The translations under genes were made by a program, and so were the position numbers. From Phalacrocorax aristotelis (lineage: Eukaryota > Chordata > Aves > Suliformes > Phalacrocoracidae), in contig NC_134282.1 of the NCBI RefSeq assembly GCF_949628215.1, forward strand, positions 6,905,223 through 6,969,222: a DNA stretch of 64,000 nt, read 5' to 3'. Under the pieces are notes generated by a model. It was not told the origin of the DNA. It searched no databases and worked only from the letters and a program-made list of their open reading frames with translations. The stretch's first letter is position 1. The number at the start of each line of letters is the position of its first letter. Positions 25,001 through 38,000 of this stretch are shown here, one piece after another.

Positions 25001-27460
25001 TCTGGGGAGCCGACAGCAGCTTTGCGGTGCCGTAGGGGACACAGGGGTGTGGGCAGGGTACCGCTCAGTGCAGGTTCAGGCACTGCCTTCATGCCTCCAA
25101 ACCACTGGTTTACAGGAAGGAGGGAAGCCTCCATTTTGGAGATTTTTTTTTTACAAAAAGATTCCTAGGGGGAACTTGCAGAGTTTAACAAACTCTCTGC
25201 TGTAGCCCTTTCTGGCTCCGGTTTTGGTAGGTTGTTACTCTGGAAAAATTAATAATCTCAAGTCAACCACAAAAATACTGTCTCACCTGGCAATTACAAC
25301 AGAGCAGCGTAACCCAATCCATTCCATTTCCAGTTCGGCCAGAAATAATTCAAATTTCTGCAAGCAATTAACTTCACACCAACATGCCTCAGTTTACCTA
25401 TTTGGGGTAGCATCACACATCCCTAAAGTGTCATAGTCCCTCTGGGTGTCTTCTGCTGAGTACAACAATAAACCAGGACTATCTATAATGGCTATACCAA
25501 CATTTATTTGCCCTGCAGTAACACTACGCATCCCATGACACTGTCCTCAACTAAGACATGGCAAGAGGAGAGGGCAGAGCTGCTGCAGGCAGAGCAGGTG
25601 AGGTGCAACCGTTCAGGTTCTGCCTCTGCTTCTGGGGTCAGCAGGCTGGTTTTTTTGGAGCAACAGCCCAGTCTGTATTCTCTCACTTTTTGGGCAAATA
25701 CGGAACAGAAGAGAAAAACAAGGGAAGTGTCTTCTGCTGTCTCCCATCGCAGTGCTCAACTGGGGACCATGCCTATCTGCAGATTCTGCATTCAGATCCT
25801 CTAATGAAAAGGTGGTGTTATACAAGGACAAACACAATACAGTGGTATTATTGCTGACTTAATTGTAAAACCTGTCAAAATGTTGTGGCTTGGCTTTTTT
25901 TTTTTTAATAAAATGAGAAGAATGTTTGTAAGAAGGTAGGAAATAGCAGCGTACAATAGTATTGAAAAATCAGATGTGAGAACTAGAAGTCGAGTGCAGA
26001 CAGCACGATAACCACCGTTTGGTTCCTCTACATTAGCTTCCCTAAAGGAAGAGGCAGAAGCAGCCCAGGCTATTTTGGCAATTACAGTAGTTCCCTGATA
26101 AAATCAGTCAGTTGGATTTCAGAGCATACTGCTCCCACCACAAATTTCAGGATTTGTCTGCAGATTCAAATGGCTTTCTAATAAAAATAAATTCAGTCTG
26201 TGAGGCTGTCAGGTGCATTTCAGGAGTTCTCATTTTGACAGAGCCTATAGAAAGCACATTCTGCGGAGAAAAAGCACTCTGCATAGGGAAGGAATAAACA
26301 TAAGGACTGAATGCAAGAGAGTGACAATTCATTCAACCCTGATTTATACTCTAATAAAAAGAACAAGTACAGGTTCCATAGAACTGCTCTCACCTGCATC
26401 AGGAATGTTTCTTCCTTTGTTTCCCAATGTATTTGTTCTGCAAATGCAAATTCATTTTCAGCTGATCTTGACCATAACTATTGTCTCCTGTTCAGTTCTC
26501 TATATCATAGCGTGCACATCCCATTTGCCTCATGTTATGGCCCCTGTGAAAAGGGAACACGAGTTAATCTTTGCTAAGAAGCACAAATGTCAGCTTTTTC
26601 TTAAAAAGCTTGGAGAGCTTGTCTTGGGTTCAAGGAGCACCAACATTATTGAACATCCACCCAAAAGCTGGTGGCTGAACTGTGTAACCTAGCCCGGGTG
26701 CTTGGCTTAACTAATCACCTACCTATCCCAAAGCCATATATTAAGAGTGAACTCCCTGTGCTTTAGCAAGTCTACACTACAAATGATTTTAAGTTCTGTC
26801 ACTTAATTTTCTAAATGTAAACAAAATCATAATCTCAGAATTAATTCTCCATTTTTACTCCCAGTACCCTGAATTCTTTGAAATTAATACAGGCATTATA
26901 TGTTATCGTAAATGATATATTAAATGCATCTCAATTTTAAGCCTTAGATTATTGAAGAAAATTAATGTTACATGAAATAATAGAAAAAAGTCAGCAACTC
27001 ATGTTAGGGAAAGTATACAATCATTGTATGTGTTCATCTCATTAGGCAGGACAAGTCTATTGAGAAATTTTGTCGTCTTTTTGGTGGAGATAAGCTACAT
27101 TTTTTAGAAAAGTTTTTTTTTTTTTTAAAAAGACAATGCTAATAGAAAGTCAATCAAGCATTTTGGTAGGGTTACATGTATTTCCTCAATTTCATATCTT
27201 GGCAGCAAAGCCAAATAAAGCTTTTTTAAAAATTTATTTTAAATAATGTAGCTTGTCTTCCTAAATATTTGATCGTGTTATCAACAGGGAAAACAACATG
27301 GTCTGTAGGACACAGCTTGAAACCTTGAGTTCTGTATTTTGCTTTGCCAAACACCTGGTCTGAGTTGGTCGAAACATTTCACCTCCGTTTCCTCTCTCAT
27401 TCCTGTTTCTTGCCTGCTCTATTTTGGTTATGGCCTTTTCAGAGCAGGAGCTATTTATTG
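22008..27460. other. Gene-free stretch with low-complexity patches
   Basis: No gene was recognised. An A/C-rich low-complexity run lies at about 22398-22442, a TA/CATA simple repeat at about 23093-23121, and a T14 then A5 run at 27113-27131. The longest ORF (26213-26692, 159 codons) has no domain or splice support. Around 25000-25090 and 25560-25650 the sequence is somewhat richer in GC. Confidence 0.5.
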
Positions 27461-27461
27461 T

Positions 27462-27515
27462 TTTGCGTTTGTACAGTGCCAGCCACAACGGGAGCTTGGT
27501 GCTGGTTGGGACCCT
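27462..27515 (+). mobile_element. Possible ancient LINE/SINE 3' fragment
   Basis: The segment gtttgtacagtgcc...cacaacggg...ggttgggac resembles the tail of old CR1/L3-type retroposons seen in reptiles and mammals, in which a TGTACAGCGCCTAGCACAATG-like motif is typical. Similarity is judged by eye and from memory only. Confidence 0.3.
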
Positions 27516-27930
27516 GCTGTGAAGGTCCTACTGGTCACCTTTTGGGGACCCTGGGAAGGATCTTTTTCTCCTCGTGACACACTGGGCCATACCAGGTGCT
27601 GTGTTTGTTGGCTTGCTTGCTTTGCTGCTTCTCAGCAGTCCAGGGAGGCAGAAGCTGTGTGAGGTCTGTAAAACTGGCCACACTTTGGCACCCATTTAAT
27701 AGCATTTTGGTTCTTGGATAAGCCAAGAGTGAATTAGGAGCAGGAAGGGGGATGGTGTGAGGGGCACAGGGCAGCCAGGTACCCACCAAGGTATGCAGCT
27801 GGGGAGTAGAGAGACACCGCCACCACCACACCCTAAAAGGTGACATGATGGAGGAAAAGAAGGATGCCATTCCTGCAACAGCTCTCAGAGTGATAGTGAA
27901 GTGATGTCTCAGTTAAACCACATTCCAATC

Positions 27931-28006
27931 CACTTCTGTCCTACCGTGGAGTTTCAAAGCATAAAAGTCTGAAGTGGAAGCACAAGATTCTGTCAGGACA
28001 GAAGTG
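27931..28006. repeat. Inverted repeat, 11-bp perfect arms
   Basis: CACTTCTGTCC at 27931-27941 and its exact reverse complement at 27996-28006 are separated by 54 bp. The right arm overlaps a second, tighter palindrome, TTCTGTC-AG-GACAGAA. Confidence 0.7.
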
Positions 28007-29579
28007 ATGAAAGGGCTGGATGAGAGCTGGATTTATTTTATTTTGGAAGGAAGAAGCACTTGTCACCGCTCCAGCTTTCTCTCATTCCAAAATATTTTGC
28101 TCCTCGCTAAAGCCCTTGGGGTACTGGAGTCAATATCAATCAAATGGAGCCAATCTTACAATACTGAATTTAAATGTGCTCTTAATAGTAGGTCTGCCTC
28201 TAAGAAATGTTACAGCAGAAACACTCTTAAAAGGCAGGTGTAAGAAGTTGCTGTACCTGGACTTGCTTTGCACAGCTTAGCACTCCTCAGTGTTTCCCAG
28301 GGGAATGGCTTTAAGTCACCCATCTTTGTAATTTTCCTTGCAAAGTTTTCTTTAAAGGAATGCTTTCCAAGGACAGGGTGTATTTTATACCTTTCAGCAT
28401 CCATTTGGAAAAGATTAAGAACACTATGTCCCAATGCTATAAACATTTATGTATATGATACTACAGTTGCAGGTGGCTCTTATAAGTATGGCTAAAGTAA
28501 ACACAATCAAGGGCTACAAATATTTACACATTATTACAGTTTCCTCAGGAAAAACCCCCAGGACAGATACACATTTGCTTTAATCTGCTCCCAGGATATA
28601 AAGCAGCCATAAACCTATTCTGATATCCTCCAACATCCACTGTCCTTACTCCAGCAATGATAAAAATTTGCTGTAGTACTCATTATTTGATTAGTATTCA
28701 TAACGTGTAATGCTTTATTTGATCCATAGCACTCATTTGATTTTTCACCAGGGCAAAATTGTCATACACATGATACATGGAAAAAGGACAGAATTGAGCA
28801 AATAAGCTTCAAAACAAAGTTGTTAAATAACACCATTCCTCTGACATCCTGTGGCAAACAAAACATGGCTGTATGAGAGTTACTACCATAAGCATGGTGG
28901 CTCACATCACTCTCACCCTCCAAACCGCTCTCCAGGCTGCCAGTCGCATCAGCACAAGAGCACGTTTCCTTCTTGGTTATTAGGAGTCCTGCTTACATTT
29001 GCTTTCAGAACTACTACTTACTCCAAACCTTAATGAATCAAGACCTGAATCTATGCTTTTCCAGTGACTCACTGTATTGTGTTTACAGTAATTGCTCAGA
29101 TGCTTTCACCAAATGTTTTTTTTGAGTAGCTGAGCACCTTCAGTTTGCAGGTACCTCACAGAGAGACTTATTTTTAGATCCTATTCTCTCTGCCTGTTCA
29201 ACGTCAACAGTATGAAATGAATTCTGCTGGGCTAAGCTGTCCAAGAGCTGTAAACACAGGTATGTAAGCTGCTTTACAGGAGCTGTTTTAAATGTACAGC
29301 TGGTTTACAGAGAGACTAACACTTTAAACGTGACCAGTCTTGAGGGCTAGTTCAGAATATTGTTTTACTAATCTGCTTGACTTCCGTGACACATAAAATA
29401 ATGGAAACTGTTGTGAAGGGCAAAAGCTATCGTGAAATGAAAAGCCGTGATATAATTTGAGGTCGCTCAACTAACAGGAAGGATATAAATAACGAATCAC
29501 CTTGACATTTTTCGGGGGTTACAGATAAGGGTGATAATCGAAGTTCACATGATGCAATTTATGGTAATCACAGAGCCAT
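28007..29579. other. Gene-free stretch
   Basis: No gene, transposon or strong motif was recognised. Confidence 0.45.
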
Positions 29580-30154
29580 TGTTTCACATGGCACGTAACT
29601 CAGCCCCACACAGCCGCTCGCTCACATCCCCCCGCTGGAGTGGGGGAGAGAATTAGAAGACTAAAAGTCTGTTGAGATAAAGACAGTTCAATAGGTAAAG
29701 CAAAAGCCACGCATGCAAGCAAAGCAAGCCAACGAATTAATTCCCTAATTCCCATGGGCAGGCAGGTGCTCAGCCATCCCCAGGACAGCAGGGCTCCATC
29801 ACGGGTAATGGTGACTTGGGAAGACAATTACCATTACTCCCATCATCCCCCCTTCCTTCTCCTTCCCCCAGCTCTATGTGCTGAGCATGACGCCATGTGG
29901 TGTGGGACATCCCTTGGGTCAGTTGGGGTCAGCTGTCCTGGCTGTGCCCCCTCCCAGCTCCTTGTGCATCTCCAGCCTTCTCAGTCAGTAGAGCATGAGA
30001 AGCTGAGAAGTCCTTGATTTAGTGTAAGCACTGCTCAGCAACAACTTAAATATCAGCATGTTATCAACGATATTCTCATATACCAAATCCAAAACATAGC
30101 CCCGTACTATCTACTATGAAGAAAATTAACTCTATCCCAGCCAAAGCCAGGAGA
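29580..30154 (-). mobile_element. Nearly full-length, diverged solo ERV LTR
   Basis: It belongs to the same family and orientation as 9948-10215. Shared blocks include the TTTATCTCAACAGAC segment, the GAACTGTC box and the CAGGACAGCAGGGCTCC block. The copy retains the U3/promoter part that the other lost. The expected TATA box at 29871-29880 now reads CACATAGAGC on the - strand, and the expected TATTAAA poly(A) box at 29688-29694 reads TATTGAA, so it looks transcriptionally dead. The 9948-side end is intact in the other copy, but here the matching end (29580-29600) is eroded, and the other terminus reads gaga instead of caca. No target duplication is visible, as expected for an older insertion. 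No internal viral sequence is adjacent. Confidence 0.8.
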
Positions 30155-32010
30155 TCTTCTTAACAACCATTTGTATTTGAAATCTGAACCTCTCCATGCT
30201 CCTGCCAGAAAAACAAAAATGAGGCTGGATCTACAGAGAGCATCCGTACTGTGAGCAAATTTGGTGGAAATAACTTAAAACAGTTTCCAGATAGATGCAA
30301 ATGTGTGGTGACAACAGTGACAAAATTTTTCTTTTTAAAAAAATGTAATCATTAATGTTTACCTATTGCTTGTCAAAGCATGCATTCAGAGAGTCACCTC
30401 ATGCTTGTGTGCTCCCTCCTGCCTCTCCCAGCTGGGTGCAACTTTCCCAGTAGCATCACACATTATCTCCATGTAGATAGCAGCTGGTGTGAGACACCAT
30501 GGTCTCACACAACACAAGAAGCCTTCTCACTTGTTATTGGAGAGAAGATTGTACCACAACAGAGACAGCAACAGTCAAATGTCGGAGGCTCCTGTACAGC
30601 TAGTGTTTGCTCTCAGACCAGTTTTCCCACCTATTCTCAAGGAAACCTTCTGGAGGGGATGGACAAGTAGGATGATCAGCACAGGGCAAGCTATTAAACA
30701 ATTCACAGACACGTTGTTTAATACAGGTACAACCAATTTCAACCATCCTTCTCCTGCCTAACCTCTGTGTCGTGCCTATACGCATTTCATTTAGTATTTT
30801 TAGAGAAGGACTGCAGAAGCAGGGACAGGTGACCGCAGTACTCATATGTGAGAGCCACATGAGAGCCTGCTAGCTTCACTCTCACAGACCTATGCCCTCC
30901 CAAAACCCTGGGCTGCATGGGGAGCAGGTGCTTTCCAGAGGAACACAGGCACAGCCTGCCAAAAATGCAGTAGCTGGTAGAGGAGAGGAGATTTAAGTTA
31001 TTTAGCTTGAGGGGTTTCAAGTTGGATAAAGCCCCAAACCACCTGCTTTGGCCCCTTGAAGTGTGCATGTACTATCACACAATGCCTTCTGCCTTCAGCA
31101 ATGACTCTTGCATTTTTAATGTGTTTGTACTTCTCGAACAGCAAGAATAGAAAGGGTATAACAAATTTCACACTGAATCCACTTCAAAAGTTTGAGAACA
31201 GCGCTAGAATGAATTGTAGTGCAGACTCCATTGATCTGAGACCCGCTGCTGAGTAACCAGCACTTCTGACCTCCGACGTGCGGCTTTACGCCCTTTCAGA
31301 TGGCAGCAGCTTAGACAAGAAACACAACATCTCACAAAGGATCTAAAAGCTTCGTTACAGAAATGGTCAATTAACTGAGCCCTGTAACAAATTCTGTGCA
31401 ACCAAAGAAAGGCAAAGTGCTCACGACACTAGGCAGCACATCTAAAACACTGTTCTTTATTTTAGGATTAACTTTATTTATAAAATTTAGATATTTATAG
31501 AACATCCAAGCATATATTAATAGCAGGCAAGGCTTTGAGAGGGATAGCAACTGTTGCATTGCAGGGCCCACAAGCCATGCTAGGTTCACCCTGGTCTTTC
31601 CTTTCTTCCTACTGCAGTATTTTAATGTCGTGCTTTGAAATTTCTGGGGCTGGCTTAGGCCAATAAACTCGACAGTCTGTGTTAGGAGTGGATATATCCC
31701 TCACAGGAATCGGCCTCCCAGCGTGCACGCATCTGAAGCCAGCTCCCAGGGCATCCCCCTCGGTGCCTGCCCAGCAGCGAGGGGCCCTCCCTCAGCAGGG
31801 GAGAGGGAAATGGAGTCAACAGGGAGGCTGAAGCCCTTTCTGTGCCACCTAATAAACCCCAACCTGCCATTTTTATTTAATATAGCAGCCCTTGTGCTGT
31901 TCCAAAACCCAAAATACATTGCCAGCCAGTATATCTGCACAGCAAATACAAAACCATGTCTGGGAAGAGGCTCAGGCAGGAATGCAGGGCTTTTATAGGA
32001 TCAATGATTG
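30155..32010. other. Gene-free stretch, locally GC-richer
   Basis: No assigned gene. The segment 31690-31830 is GC-richer, with a few CpG. ORFs of 60-96 codons show no domains. Confidence 0.45.
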
Positions 32011-32012
32011 TG

Positions 32013-32035
32013 TTTTTTTTTTTAAAAAAAAAAAA
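32013..32035. repeat. T11A12 self-complementary homopolymer
   Basis: Eleven T are followed directly by twelve A, bounded by TGTG and CCACA, which extends the self-complementarity. It may form a hairpin or cruciform and is prone to length errors in assemblies. Confidence 0.9.
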
Positions 32036-35000
32036 CCACACTGATGAAAAAACATGGCATTATCACTGAAGTATTCATATTCAATTTAAAATGGATTAGA
32101 GAGCACTCTGAGTATAAGTGCTGCACTTTAAGTAGCAATGATAGTTCAACTATGTATACAGTGTATTATATTTCGTCTCTTTGTACTTCTTATGAAGGCT
32201 TCAGTTCAGCTTCTGGTATCTACGCTGTTATTAAAGCTTCTCATTGTAATAAATTAAAGAGTGTAAATGCTCTTTTATATTAATCCTTCACATGCTGTCC
32301 CTCTCTTTGCCTCTCCAGCAACCTTCAAGAGTGCAGATGTAATCAGAGATGGAAGAGTGCTCCAGCAAAGAAACCAAAAAGGACATGGCTAGAGCTGCTA
32401 TCTACAAAAAGTAGTAAGAGACTTGGACAAACCAAATTATCCGGCAACTCAGAGAAGCAAAACTTATCTTACAGATCTTTCTCCTAGAGGACACAGGCTG
32501 GAAGCCTGCACAGCACCACTGCAAGCAGCACCAGCCTCAGGATGCCCACACCACCCGTCCTGTGCGATGTGCATGGGACGCGCACACTGACACGACAAGT
32601 ATTTCAGTTTTAGTGCTCAACTGGTACAAAGAAATCTTTGTGTGTAGTAATCCCAGCAAATGTCTTTGCCCACATCGCAAAACAGACACTCCAGTCACCG
32701 TTGTCCGGATTGTACTGATCTCCCTAAACCAACTGTGCAACAAATTCCCATAAAACCTCCATATTGCATATTGATTTTCCTATTCGTATTTTATTACAGC
32801 AAGTCCTTTCTGAAGCCATACTAGAGCTATTTGCTCCTTACATTGTAAGAGGTTGCGAAGCTGTAAGCTTTAATTTAGTTTTGCTTCACACAATCATGTG
32901 TGTATACACATATTCAGACACATATCTTACATAAAATGTCATCGATTCGAAATGGAAAAAATGTATACCCAAATTTCCGCAGTTCACAGATGACAATACA
33001 GCAGGCTCTTTCACAGAGCAAATCTCATTAATCCTCTCAAAGGCAGCAATACTGGCTTCGCCTTCTAATGCACATGGTTCCTTAATTCATCATCTCCATT
33101 GTATCTACTTTAATATTTTTTCTGAGACCATGCGGGTACCCTTGAACTAATGAGATCACGTTATATCTGGAATTGATAAGCCACCATAAGGCTGTGCTGT
33201 TATTGTACTTATTCTGCTGCCTCTGGGACAATAAAGCTGTCTTCATACAGTTATTTTTACCATAAGGACACATCAGCGTGACTCGCGTTAGCTCACAAAC
33301 CGCCCTCCATTTCACTGTATGGGGACGCACCAGGTAGCTTTAGTTTTAACTGGACCATATCCACCTGACAGAGAAAACCAAAATTTCATTAATTTTCCAG
33401 GATATTATATCCTATACAAATGCACTATGAAATAACCAAGGTACAGAACCAAACAGCAATTATCAGGAACAACAAACCAAGCTTCGGCCTGCTGCCCAGC
33501 ACTTTTGTCTGATGTGTACTGAACATTAGGATGTATGATCTCTTCAGTGGGTCTCCATGTAATAACAGCAAATTAGCAACTGATACTTAATTACTGCCTA
33601 ATTGGTAAAAAAAGGAAGCATAAAAGTTTACAAATAGCAAGTAAGGAAGATAAATGGAAAACTAAATTATATGCTGAAAACTGGATTCTGAGATTTAGCT
33701 TCACTTTAAATTATTACATTGGGATTGATAACAAACTACGTATATTTTAGTGACTTTTGACTGGCAGTTTCCAGATGGGTAAGCTCCAAGCACCTTAAGA
33801 AGTAATTCACTGATGCAGTTGACTGACTGCTCCAGTAAAGATGTCCCTTTACCAGAGAAAATTGTATGTTAAGTTCTTTTTTAAAAAAAGAGGAGTATCA
33901 TAACAGATTTGTTTCAGGCATCCTTAATCTTTTCTGTCCTCGGGACAAAACCATTTTTCTCCTTAGATGTTACAGTGATCAAGTCTAAAGTCTTCCCAGA
34001 AAGCCTCAGGTGTTCGAGATTACTATGGTTTGGTTTGAAGACATTTGGTGCAACATGGTAGCCAGCCTCCAATTACATTTTGGGTGGTTTTTTTTGGTTT
34101 TTTTTTTAAATAAAAATTAAAATCAGAAACCAGAAGTGGTTTCTTTTGTTCCTCCCACCTCCCCCCCTTCAATTTTTAGAACTGGAATCAATAATACTTT
34201 TGCCATCCATATTAAACAATTTAAAGGTGGTTACTCATCCATTTCTCAGTTGTGTTTTGTAAAAGGTTTCATTATATTTAGACAATTATAAAGACTGAAT
34301 ATTTTCTGCTCTTCTCTGTTAGAATGGCAAGTACCTCAACATTCACTGAAAACTGCAGTAACATCACAGCAATTGACTCCAGGTACTGAGAGTGCACGCG
34401 ACAAGTTTTTTGCACTTAAGACCAGCTTAAAAGAAAGGAATATCTTTAGGAAGTGGAAGAATTGTCTCACTGAACAGAATTACCATGGCTTTGGCTGCTC
34501 GCTTTGGTTCCTCACACCCCGTTCTTGGTCACAGTTGCGAAAAACTGCTCTGAAGAACATCTGCCAGTGCATGATAAAGGTGCATTTGGGAGGTCATACA
34601 TACTAAATTACATTTAAGAAGTGTGTTTACCTTGCTAAGCAGATTTGTTGAGAAAATAATTTACTCACTATTAGAACCACAAATATCACCATTAGCATGT
34701 AAATCACAGTTCCCAGCATCAGCAATAATGTCCTTATATCAATGCAATATTTTTTTTACACAGCCCTGTCTCTTCCACACAACAATCTACAACACTGACA
34801 GCTCCAATCTTTTATTTAATTTGTTCCTGACCTTCCAGATAAAGCTGCCTGTTATCTGCCTGTATTTGTTCCTTGACTATAATAGCAACATTGTCCTGAA
34901 AATTGGCATTTGACCCTCTTGGAGGTGTGAATACTGACTGCAGACAAAACTCCTACAGGGTATTTTTCTAGAAATGATTAGGGTGCATACCTCTAGTTAT

Positions 35001-38000
35001 GTATTTCTGCATTAAACTTTGAAATGCGTTTTTCATCCAAAAAGTTCCAGACTTAACAGCAGGCAAGCATTCATTTTTCTAGAAAATATTTCCCAATAAT
35101 TCTCTTTTTAATTTCATCACATAATTCCTGCTAAAACTGCTTGGTTTTCAATACAGAATTGTATGTGCTGCAAATGTTTCTTTCTCCAAGTCCTTTTTTA
35201 CATTTATACAAACAATTTCTGACTTTAATTTCAAGAAGAATAAAAATTAAATATGAAATTTTCTACTCCTACAAGTAAATATAGCTATCACAATTTTAAA
35301 AATATTTGAAAAATTACACTTAAAAACTGGAAAAGTCATTAATTTAGCATGGGCAGAGGATAGAGAAGGGGTATTTTTAACATGCTCAGAGCAGATGGAA
35401 AGAATGACAGACTGGAAAAAAAAAAGCATCATTCCTATAAACCATTTAAACTACCAATTTTCAACTGGCTGCTCTTGTGAGATTTCTGCCATTTTTCTCT
35501 TCAAGTGTCATAAGGATCCAATCTAAAGAGGTGCACCTCAGTGAAGTATCCTGAGCAGAACAGGGATTAAGAAGAAATAAAAATCTACCTGGAAACACTT
35601 CAAGTATGTACTTAAGAAAAGGACTGGTTTCATTCCTGACTAGAGAAAAGCAGAACGATTTTGAAATATTCAAAACTTATTTTGAATTCTGCAATTTATT
35701 CCTGTTTTGACAGAATAGTTTGCCCATTTAGAATCCCCTTAAATATCGCATCACAATATATCCTAGAAAACCCACTTAAGAAAAAAAATTAATTATTGTA
35801 CTTTTTTTTTTTTCCTATAAAACCTCATTACAGGTCATGAACCACAGAACATAATATACAACAGATGGAAAACTTAAGTGCTCTTAAACCTACTTGTAAG
35901 TACATTAGTGTTGTGTGATTTTTTTTAATAAAACCCACACCAGAACAAAAAGTAAGTTCTTTAAATTCACTAGGTGTTCAATTTATTTATTTTAACAGGA
36001 CTGGGAAATATGTCCCATTTCAGGAAGTATATATAAAATATTAAAATAAAAATTTCATAATGGTCTCCAAGAATTATAGAAGTGAAGAAAAAAATTAACT
36101 ATTCAATAATTCTATGGCTTTCAGTTATTTTTACTACTCTTTTTAATGAATATATTTTACAACATGCCCAATGCACCAGGATATTGATACCTATATTAAA
36201 GTCCTTGCATTTTGTGCATATTTAGATGCCACATAAATGCTTATATGTTTCAAAATGCAGTAAAAAATTCTAAAACCAAGAGAACTGAGACACAAAATTT
36301 TCAAGGCAGTTAAGTAGCTCTCATGATTAAGAACCTGGCTTAAAATACTGAACTCAATGAAATTCCAAGAATTAAAGAAGAAAAAAACTTCCTATTTTAC
36401 AGGTATACGATCTCCAGTTTCTCCTTTCACTGTGTAGTTGACAAGTCCTGTGCTACCTTAACACAGAAATTATGATCAGAATTTCTCTGAAACACCTGGT
36501 AAAACACCAATTAATAACCTGCACAGGATTCTTAAATAGCAGAGATTTCTGCTAATGCTGTACCAATTATGCAACAAACCAATTAACTGGAAGAAGGCTA
36601 AGTTGAGGATATTTCCTAATTAAATATGTCTGGATTAAGTATGGTATTAGTGTACTGTATAGTCACAGTAAGGCAAGAGAGAAAAATTACTTCTGTCAAT
36701 ACAAAGGCTGTAGATGTTGAAATCCTTTTGTAAACATCGTATTTAGGCTGTCTTGTTTGAAATAACTTTTTTCATAGTGTATTAACACAAATTTAAAAGA
36801 CTAGTTCCTGAACCTTTTTCATATTAAAAATCAAACCTCTAAAAACAAAATATTAGCAATATTAAAATAGAAATATTTTCAAGTTCAAGGCTTTTGATTA
36901 AAACCACCTGGTAACAATGATAGGAATAACACATTATTTTCATCCCATTTCAGTGGGAAGATGAGACTTCAGAAATATATCAAACTGCTATAGCAGACTA
37001 TAGAAACTGTATAATCACGTTAGAAAAAAATACCTCACTGCCATCAGCATTGAATACCCGCTAACATGTATGCGGTTCTTTAATTTTGGAAAATGGGCTG
37101 AAATCCTTTGTTCCACAGTAACTCCACCCTATGCATTCCAGAGTCAATTAGAATTTTCTCTTGAAGTTCTTTCCCCTCTTAGGAAAGTGGAGTATGAAAA
37201 CATTCACTTTGATCTCATCCAGACGCTGCTATATCGTAGCCAAACCGATTTGTCTTTCCCCTGCGTGTACACGAGCCCTTAGTGTCAGGTGGTCAAACCT
37301 GCTCATTTTTCAGCCTCTGCACTGCCTGCGCTGAAGCAGCGAGGAAAATCAGGTAAAACAGCAACACAATTCTGTGTTAAATGCCTGCAGAGGGTGCTGC
37401 AAATGCTGGTTTAAGTACCAGTAGTGGCAGTGCTTTGGGGCTGGATCTTAAAAATCAGGTACCATCTGAAACACAATGAAGTAAGAACTCAAATCTATTA
37501 ATAGGTTTCTCTCTCCCCATATCTTCCAGTTGGTTCCAGCTTCTGACATATTTTACAACTCATTGAGTATTTTCTTTAGCTAAAATTCTGGGCTTAAAAT
37601 ACTTGGGAGATTTATTTAAAAAGTCATTATTTGTTCTTTTTACTTTAAGATTCACACAATTGTGAGCAGAGTCTACGTAACCTGAAAATTTTGTTTGCTT
37701 GTTTGTATGCCAGCTTTGTTTTAAGGTTGCTTGAAGTCAGGGAGGACAAAAGGTCTCAGAGCACACGATATCTTTAATACGGTTGTACTTAAAATCAGAC
37801 TAGAAAATTAAATTTGTCCTCTATATCTTTAATACTGTTAAATAATGGAGTCTTCCAAAGGAGTTGCTACCTATTGCGCTGGATTTTTCTTGTGGAATAC
37901 ACCAACCTCACCCAAATAGCTGATTACTAGTCAATTGCCCAGAAAATAATGAACTCTCCAAGTGCTTGCCAAAAACTGCAGGAGAAAGTGTTTTCTGGAG

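Noticed and set aside
26213..26692. 159-codon + strand ORF
   Set aside because: No recognised domain, no coding-like codon use, no splice or poly(A) context. An overlapping ORF in another frame is similarly long.
29600..30017. ORFs on both strands within the LTR at 29580-30154
   Set aside because: They lie wholly in a solo LTR, which carries no viral coding region here.
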